DNA of 18,850 nucleotides from an uncultured Collinsella sp. Its GTDB lineage: Bacteria; Actinomycetota; Coriobacteriia; Coriobacteriales; Coriobacteriaceae. Position 1 is the stretch's first letter. Each line of letters starts with the position of its first letter. Under the pieces are notes generated by a model. The model did not search any database. It was not told the DNA's origin and saw only the letters and a program-made list of their open reading frames with translations. The stretch spans positions 1 through 18,850 of the forward strand of contig CAAENO010000035.1 in NCBI GenBank assembly GCA_900757385.1. The letters are read 5' to 3'. This document shows, in pieces, positions 14,679-18,850 of the stretch. Made by a program: the position numbers and the translations under genes.

Positions 14679-16481
14679 TTACGCCTCCAAGAATGCGCCG
14701 GTCTGACGGCTCCACAGGCTCGCGTACTCGCCGCCCGCCTCGACGAGCTGCACATGCGTGCCGTCCTCGACGATCTCGCCATCCGCCAGTACCACGATGC
14801 GGTCGAGCGCCGCCACGGTGGACAGGCGATGCGCCACCACAATGGAGGTGCGGCCGCGCATCAGGTTCTCGAGAGCTTCCTGCACCAACGCCTCGGACTC
14901 GCTATCGAGGGCAGACGTCGCCTCGTCGAGTACCAGAATCGGCGCGTCGGTGAGGATGGCACGGGCAATGGCCACGCGCTGGCGCTGGCCGCCCGAAAGC
15001 TTGACGCCGCGCTCGCCCACCATGGTGTCAAAGCCATGGGGCAGGCGGTCGATAAACTCCAGGGCATTGGCCAGGCGCGCCGCCTCACGAATTTGCTCGT
15101 CGGTGGCGTCGGGGCGGCCGTAGGCGATATTCTCGCGAATGGAGCGGTGGAACAGCAGCGCCTCCTGCGGCACGTAGGCAACCTGGCGGCGCAGGCTCTG
15201 CTGCGTGCAGCGCGAGACATCCTGACCGTCCACGAGCACGCGGCCGCCCTGGACATCGTCCAGGCGCAGCAGCAGCTTGGTGAGCGTCGTCTTACCCGAG
15301 CCCGATTTGCCCACCAGGCCCACGCGCTGGCCCGCCGCCACATGAAGTGTCAGGTCATCGAACACGTTCTCGCCCGCCGCAGCGTCACGGTACGCAAAGC
15401 TCAGGTGCTCAAAATCAATCGCGCCCTCGCTCACCTTGAGCTCGGGGGCATCCGGGTCGTCTGCCACCAAGCGTGGCTCGTCCAGCACGCGCGTCATCTC
15501 GGCCGCATCGCCCAAAGCGCGGTTGATACGCTGCATCATGGAACTCACGTAGTTCAGGCGCATGGTGAGGTTATAGGTGTAGGTAAAGATCATGACGAGC
15601 GAGCCGGCCGAGATGCCAAACCACGCGTTGCCGCCCGCCACGAACACACTCACCACGGCCATGGTGATGACGATAAGGCCCGAGGTCGTAAAGTTGCGCT
15701 GCATCATGGCGTGCATCGAGACCGTCTCGGCATCGCGCGCGGCGCGGTCGGCGGTGTCGAACAGATCGCGTTCAAAGTCCTCGCGCCCGCAGGTCTTGAC
15801 GGCCAAGATGTTCGTGACCGCGTCGGAGAGCACGCCCGAGAGCTTGTTCTGCGCGGCGGACGTCGCGGCCGAAAGCGGCATGATGCGCTTGTACATAAGC
15901 CAGACAAACGCGATGTAGACGACCATGATGCACACCAGGATCACGGTAAACGTCGGCACCACCGGGGCGAGTGCGGCCACGGTACAGATGACCGAGGTGA
16001 TGGTGGGGATGAGCGAATACACCGTCACGTCCACCAGACCCGTGTAGCCGCTCATAAAACGGCTCGTCTGGCTCACGAGCGATCCGCCAAAGCGGCTGGT
16101 GTGGAATGTCATGGATTGATTGGAGAGCGTGTCAAAGCACAGGCGCGCCAGGTGATAGTTGCCCGCAATCTCGAGCTTGTAGACGGTGTAGTCCTGTAGC
16201 TTGGAGAGGATCTGACCCACCAGGTTAACGAGTACGAGCGCCAGAATGTAAGGGCCAAAGACCTCAAACACCTGGTCGCCCGCCACGGGGCCGGCTTGGA
16301 CGCGGTCGACGATGAGGGCCATAACGTAGGTGTTGGCAAACGTGAGCAAAAAGATGTAACCCGCCGACGAGAACACCGAGAGAAAGACAATCAGCGGCTG
16401 TGTGCGCGTGACACCCCAAAACCGCTGCAGCGTGCGGCGCACGGTGGAGCGGCTGAGCGGACTGGTGCTTCTCTGAGACAT
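14679..16481 (-). CDS. ABC exporter half-transporter (fused membrane and ATPase domains)
   Basis: This 600-residue protein has an N-terminal membrane domain of six helices (about 28-310) and a C-terminal ATPase. Walker A is GKSGSGKTT (391-399), the Q-loop Gln is 439, the signature is LSGGQ (495-499), Walker B is ILVLDE (515-520) and the switch His is 551, so the ATPase looks fully competent. Half-transporters like this work as homo- or heterodimers exporting lipids, peptides or drugs. No partner gene lies next to it, which favours a homodimer or an unlinked partner. The start MSQRSTS has AAAGGA upstream. A terminator separates it from the RmuC gene before it. The substrate is unknown. Confidence 0.94.
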   Translation of the reverse strand: MSQRSTSPLSRSTVRRTLQRFWGVTRTQPLIVFLSVFSSAGYIFLLTFANTYVMALIVDRVQAGPVAGDQVFEVFGPYILALVLVNLVGQILSKLQDYTVYKLEIAGNYHLARLCFDTLSNQSMTFHTSRFGGSLVSQTSRFMSGYTGLVDVTVYSLIPTITSVICTVAALAPVVPTFTVILVCIMVVYIAFVWLMYKRIMPLSAATSAAQNKLSGVLSDAVTNILAVKTCGREDFERDLFDTADRAARDAETVSMHAMMQRNFTTSGLIVITMAVVSVFVAGGNAWFGISAGSLVMIFTYTYNLTMRLNYVSSMMQRINRALGDAAEMTRVLDEPRLVADDPDAPELKVSEGAIDFEHLSFAYRDAAAGENVFDDLTLHVAAGQRVGLVGKSGSGKTTLTKLLLRLDDVQGGRVLVDGQDVSRCTQQSLRRQVAYVPQEALLFHRSIRENIAYGRPDATDEQIREAARLANALEFIDRLPHGFDTMVGERGVKLSGGQRQRVAIARAILTDAPILVLDEATSALDSESEALVQEALENLMRGRTSIVVAHRLSTVAALDRIVVLADGEIVEDGTHVQLVEAGGEYASLWSRQTGAFLEA

Positions 16482-16556
16482 GGGCTTCCTTTCGCATCTG
16501 ATAGGGCGAAACGCCATTGTTGCACATTAAAGCGCACTTCAGGCAAGCACAATGCG

Positions 16557-16597
16557 AAAAGCGGTGGGGCACCCGCGTTTACGCCGGCGCCCCACCG
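16557..16597 (-). terminator. Rho-independent terminator after the rmuC-like gene
   Basis: On the minus strand, CGGTGGGGC and GCCCCACCG form a 9-bp stem followed by CTTTTCG. It lies 10 bases past the RmuC stop and 75 bases before the ABC gene start, leaving room for a separate ABC promoter. Confidence 0.8.
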
Positions 16598-16607
16598 TCA
16601 GATGCAG

Positions 16608-17963
16608 CTAGTCCTCGTCTTTTTGGTCTGCGGGCAGGTCTGCGGACTCCAAGCCCAAAATCGCGTCGGCCTCCCGCGCGTCTTCCAGCGCGTCGATGTC
16701 CTTGAGTTTGCGCTCCATGACGTTGGTGCGCGTGGTAATGATGCCCTCGACCGTTTTGCCCGCGGTCTCGATCTGCTGCTGGGCGCGGCGCAGCGCCGCC
16801 TGATAGCGCGGCAGCTCGGCCTTGACGGCGGAGAGCACGCGCAGTACGTCGTCGGTACGTTTTTGCAGCCTAAACGTCTGGTAGCTCATCTGCAGGCTGT
16901 TGAGAATGGCGGCCATGGTGCTGGGACCGGCTACGTTGACGTGATAGTCGCGGCCCAGGGTCTCGATAAGCCCGGGGCGGCTGACGATCTCGGCGTACAG
17001 CCCCTCAAACGGCACGAACATGATGCCAAAGTTGGTCGTTGCCGGCACACTCAGGTACTTTTCGCAGATGTCCTTTGCCTCGCGCTTCACCATCATATCG
17101 AGCGCCTTGCGCGCAGCGGCAACGGCCTCCGCGTCGCCCGACTCCTGCGCGTCGAGCAGGTGCTCGTACGCGTCGCCCGGAAACTTGGAGTCAATCGGCA
17201 ACAGCACGGGGTCGCCCTCGTCTACCGGCAGCTTGACGGCAAACTCAACGCGTTCCGAGGCGCCGGGCTTGGTGGCGACGTTTTCCAGATACTGATCGGG
17301 CGTGAGGATGTCCGCCAGGATTGCACCCAGCTGCACCTCGCCCAAAATGCCACGCGCCTTGACATTGCCCAGCACGCGCTTAAGGTCGCCCACGCCGGTG
17401 GCGATAGACTGCATGTCGCCCAGGCCCTTGTACACGGCCTCGAGCTGGTCGCTCACCTGCTTAAACGATGCCGACAGTCGGTCGTTGAGTGTGCGAGAGA
17501 GCTTCTCGTCCACCGTCGCGCGCATTTGGTCGAGCTGCACGTTGTTGTCTTTGCGGATGGCGCCCAGCTGAGCATCGACCGTCTCGCGCACCTTGTCCAG
17601 GCGATGCTCGATGCCTTCGCGGTTGGCGCCAAGCTGTTGGGCCGTCTCGCGGCGCAGGTCATCCATACGGTCGCCGGCCTGCGAGAACTCGCGCGCAATG
17701 GTCAGGTAGCGCTGCTGCTCTACGGCGGCGTCGGTCGTCTGCTGCTGCGCGATGGCATTTGCCGTGCGGCGGGTTTCGGCCAACGCGACGTTCAGGGTGT
17801 CGAGCGTGCTGTTGGCCTGCTCGAGCGCTACCAGCGTTTCCGCGCTACTGTCGCCACGCTCCCGCAGCTCGGCACGCAGGCTCTTGAGCTGGAGGGCGCA
17901 AGCCACAGCAACCCCCACCGCCACCAAGGCGATCACAACAAGCACAATATCAATAGCAGACAT
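16608..17963 (-). CDS. rmuC: RmuC-family DNA recombination protein
   Basis: This 451-residue protein has one N-terminal membrane helix (about 4-25, IDIVLVVIALVAVGVAVACAL), a long coiled-coil region rich in Glu, Gln and Arg (about 26-195), and the RmuC domain (about 165-425). Family landmarks include ARGILGEVQLGAILADIL and MFVPFEGLYAEI. E. coli RmuC limits inversions at short inverted repeats and is thought to be a nuclease-like protein, but its biochemical role is not settled. The start MSAIDIV has GGAG 4 bases upstream. A TTGACA on the minus strand at 18026-18021 may be its -35 element, with no convincing -10. The acidic C-terminus (ADQKDED) is family-variable. Confidence 0.92.
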   Translation of the reverse strand: MSAIDIVLVVIALVAVGVAVACALQLKSLRAELRERGDSSAETLVALEQANSTLDTLNVALAETRRTANAIAQQQTTDAAVEQQRYLTIAREFSQAGDRMDDLRRETAQQLGANREGIEHRLDKVRETVDAQLGAIRKDNNVQLDQMRATVDEKLSRTLNDRLSASFKQVSDQLEAVYKGLGDMQSIATGVGDLKRVLGNVKARGILGEVQLGAILADILTPDQYLENVATKPGASERVEFAVKLPVDEGDPVLLPIDSKFPGDAYEHLLDAQESGDAEAVAAARKALDMMVKREAKDICEKYLSVPATTNFGIMFVPFEGLYAEIVSRPGLIETLGRDYHVNVAGPSTMAAILNSLQMSYQTFRLQKRTDDVLRVLSAVKAELPRYQAALRRAQQQIETAGKTVEGIITTRTNVMERKLKDIDALEDAREADAILGLESADLPADQKDED

Positions 17964-18086
17964 AAACTCCGCCCAACAAACCCAATCGAGCACCAATCAA
18001 AACCGCGATCAATCTTACCCTGTCAAACGCAGCTCATGTCCAATCGAGCGCAGACAAGTTACCTTTGCACTATGGGTGCTGGTCCG

Positions 18087-18521
18087 CTAGCTCTCCCAGC
18101 TGGCGCGGATGGTTGCTGCGGCATCCCCCAAGCGCTGACCGAGAGCTGCCAAGTGCTGAAGTACCTCATTGGGCGAGGCGCCGTTGAGAATGCACGTGAG
18201 GGCATATGAGGCCAAGAAGATTACCGCGAGCCCCAGCGGGATCAGCACGATCATCGCCAATGTGCGCAGGCGCTGGCCCAAACGGCGGCGGCGCGCGCGG
18301 CGTTTGTCGAACGCGAGTTCCTGCGCATATGAATCTTGCTGTACGGAATAGGCCTCTGGCGCCGATTCACACCCGGGCACAGCTGCAGGTACAGCAGCGG
18401 GCACGACATTTTGCGCAAAGGGCTGGGCTGCCGCCCCTTGCATTTGCATCTCCATGAGTCGTTGCTGCTGACGCAGCATGCGCTCAGCTTGTTGCTGCGG
18501 AGTCTCAAGAAACAGATCCAT
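18087..18521 (-). CDS. Small single-helix membrane protein of unknown function
   Basis: I do not recognise this 144-residue protein. It starts MDLFLETPQQQAERMLRQQQ, a Gln-rich, probably helical segment, then a Pro/Ala/Val-rich stretch (about 35-58, with repeated VPAAV). A very basic patch (DKRRARRRRLGQRLR, about 73-87) precedes one membrane helix (about 88-110). About 30 residues follow, with a possible amphipathic helix (EVLQHLAALGQRLGDAAATIRA). The charge pattern predicts the N-terminus in the cytoplasm and a short C-terminus outside. The ATG has GGAGG 5 bases upstream; coding status rests on that and on the organised composition. It lies 123 bases upstream of rmuC. Confidence 0.7.
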   Translation of the reverse strand: MDLFLETPQQQAERMLRQQQRLMEMQMQGAAAQPFAQNVVPAAVPAAVPGCESAPEAYSVQQDSYAQELAFDKRRARRRRLGQRLRTLAMIVLIPLGLAVIFLASYALTCILNGASPNEVLQHLAALGQRLGDAAATIRASWES

Positions 18522-18769
18522 GCTGGCCTCCAAAATCGGAGCATTCGACGCTTACGACCAGCATCCCGCACCGCCATGACCGCGACAACGCAATCGCCGG
18601 CAATAGCCACAAAGTTTCTTTTGCTCAAAAGCTGTCGAAAAGCTCAACAACTCCCCTACCAGCACTTTCTCTGAGCTTTTTTCGCCAGCAATCTTTTGGC
18701 CTTCCACTCTTACGCCAACTGACCAAAATCTAACCAAAAACTTGACGAAAATTGTGAAGACCGGGACCC
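18522..18769. other. Intergenic region, about 250 bases, no gene recognised
   Basis: This stretch is more AT-rich than its surroundings, with many A-runs on the plus strand. On the minus strand TTGAGC (18629-18624) and TATTGC (18606-18601), 17 bases apart, are possible promoter elements for the small membrane protein gene. Short open frames cross it but show no ribosome-binding site or recognisable protein features. Confidence 0.4.
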
Positions 18770-18817
18770 CACAAAAACGTGCCGCCCCAAAAAGGGGCGG
18801 CACACAACCTTTTTTAT
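18770..18817. terminator. Strong hairpin with T-runs on both sides
   Basis: GTGCCGCCCC (18779-18788) and GGGGCGGCAC (18794-18803) form a perfect 10-bp stem with an AAAAA loop. TTTTTT follows on the plus strand after a short gap, and GTTTTTG follows on the minus strand. It most likely ends a minus-strand gene lying beyond the right edge, because no plus-strand gene precedes it. Confidence 0.8.
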
Positions 18818-18850
18818 CAGCTTTTCTGTATCGAGCACGCGACGACCCAA

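Noticed and set aside
13881..16199. Very long plus-strand open frame (over 770 codons) opposite nth and the ABC transporter
   Set aside because: It spans two unrelated minus-strand genes and the gap between them, with His/Arg-rich low-complexity translation. It is a shadow of the real coding strand.
18552..18803. Minus-strand frame of 83 codons upstream of the small membrane protein gene
   Set aside because: It starts within the terminator hairpin, lacks a ribosome-binding site and has no recognisable features.
18817..18850. 3' end of a minus-strand gene (last codons reading ...VVACSIQKS, then TGA TAA)
   Set aside because: Eleven codons are too few to tell a real C-terminus from chance, although the following hairpin terminator makes a gene ending here likely.

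Overview
The window is high-GC DNA with actinobacterial-looking gene content and ribosome-binding sites. Its mix of mannose-family PTS genes, FrlB-like SIS proteins and short intergenic palindromes suggests a Coriobacteriia gut bacterium, most likely Collinsella. That assignment is inference from gene content and recall, not from a search. All genes but one lie on the minus strand.

Right to left as transcribed, the window opens (18.85 to 13.95 kb) with housekeeping genes: a small unknown membrane protein, an RmuC-family protein, an ABC exporter half-transporter and endonuclease III (nth). These are followed by mfd (transcription-repair coupling factor), a PAP2-family membrane phosphatase, a PLP-dependent threonine-aldolase-like enzyme and a GNAT acetyltransferase. 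Rho-independent terminators separate several of them, and two sit almost directly against the next start codon.

The left 7.5 kb is a catabolic island. A HutC/FrlR-type GntR regulator (the only plus-strand gene) diverges from a SIS-domain deglycase-like gene. Next, on the minus strand, come a DMT/EamA permease with an unusual 60-residue tail, a mannose-family PTS operon (fused EIIAB, EIIC, EIID) and a second SIS-domain deglycase-like gene closed by a strong terminator. A HAD-family hydrolase begins at the left edge and is cut off. Both SIS proteins keep a Glu and a His 16 residues apart, as in the FrlB/FraB deglycases, and end in an FrlB-like RRYMWKL-Y tail. The simplest model is uptake and phosphorylation of a glycated amino acid (Amadori product) by the PTS, cleavage to sugar phosphate plus free amino acid by one or both SIS enzymes, control by the GntR protein, and possibly export of the freed amino acid by the permease.

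The most interesting non-coding signals are these: a 16-bp motif shared by the PTS and permease promoters; a pair of 12-bp direct repeats 21 bp apart upstream of the PTS promoter; a set of ATACANGTT repeats with 11-bp period flanking the GntR/SIS divergent promoters; a family of palindromes with an AAAGGGAC core but different stems at three intergenic sites; and a 27-bp tandem repeat joined to a large inverted repeat upstream of the permease. No rRNA, tRNA, CRISPR array or insertion sequence was seen.
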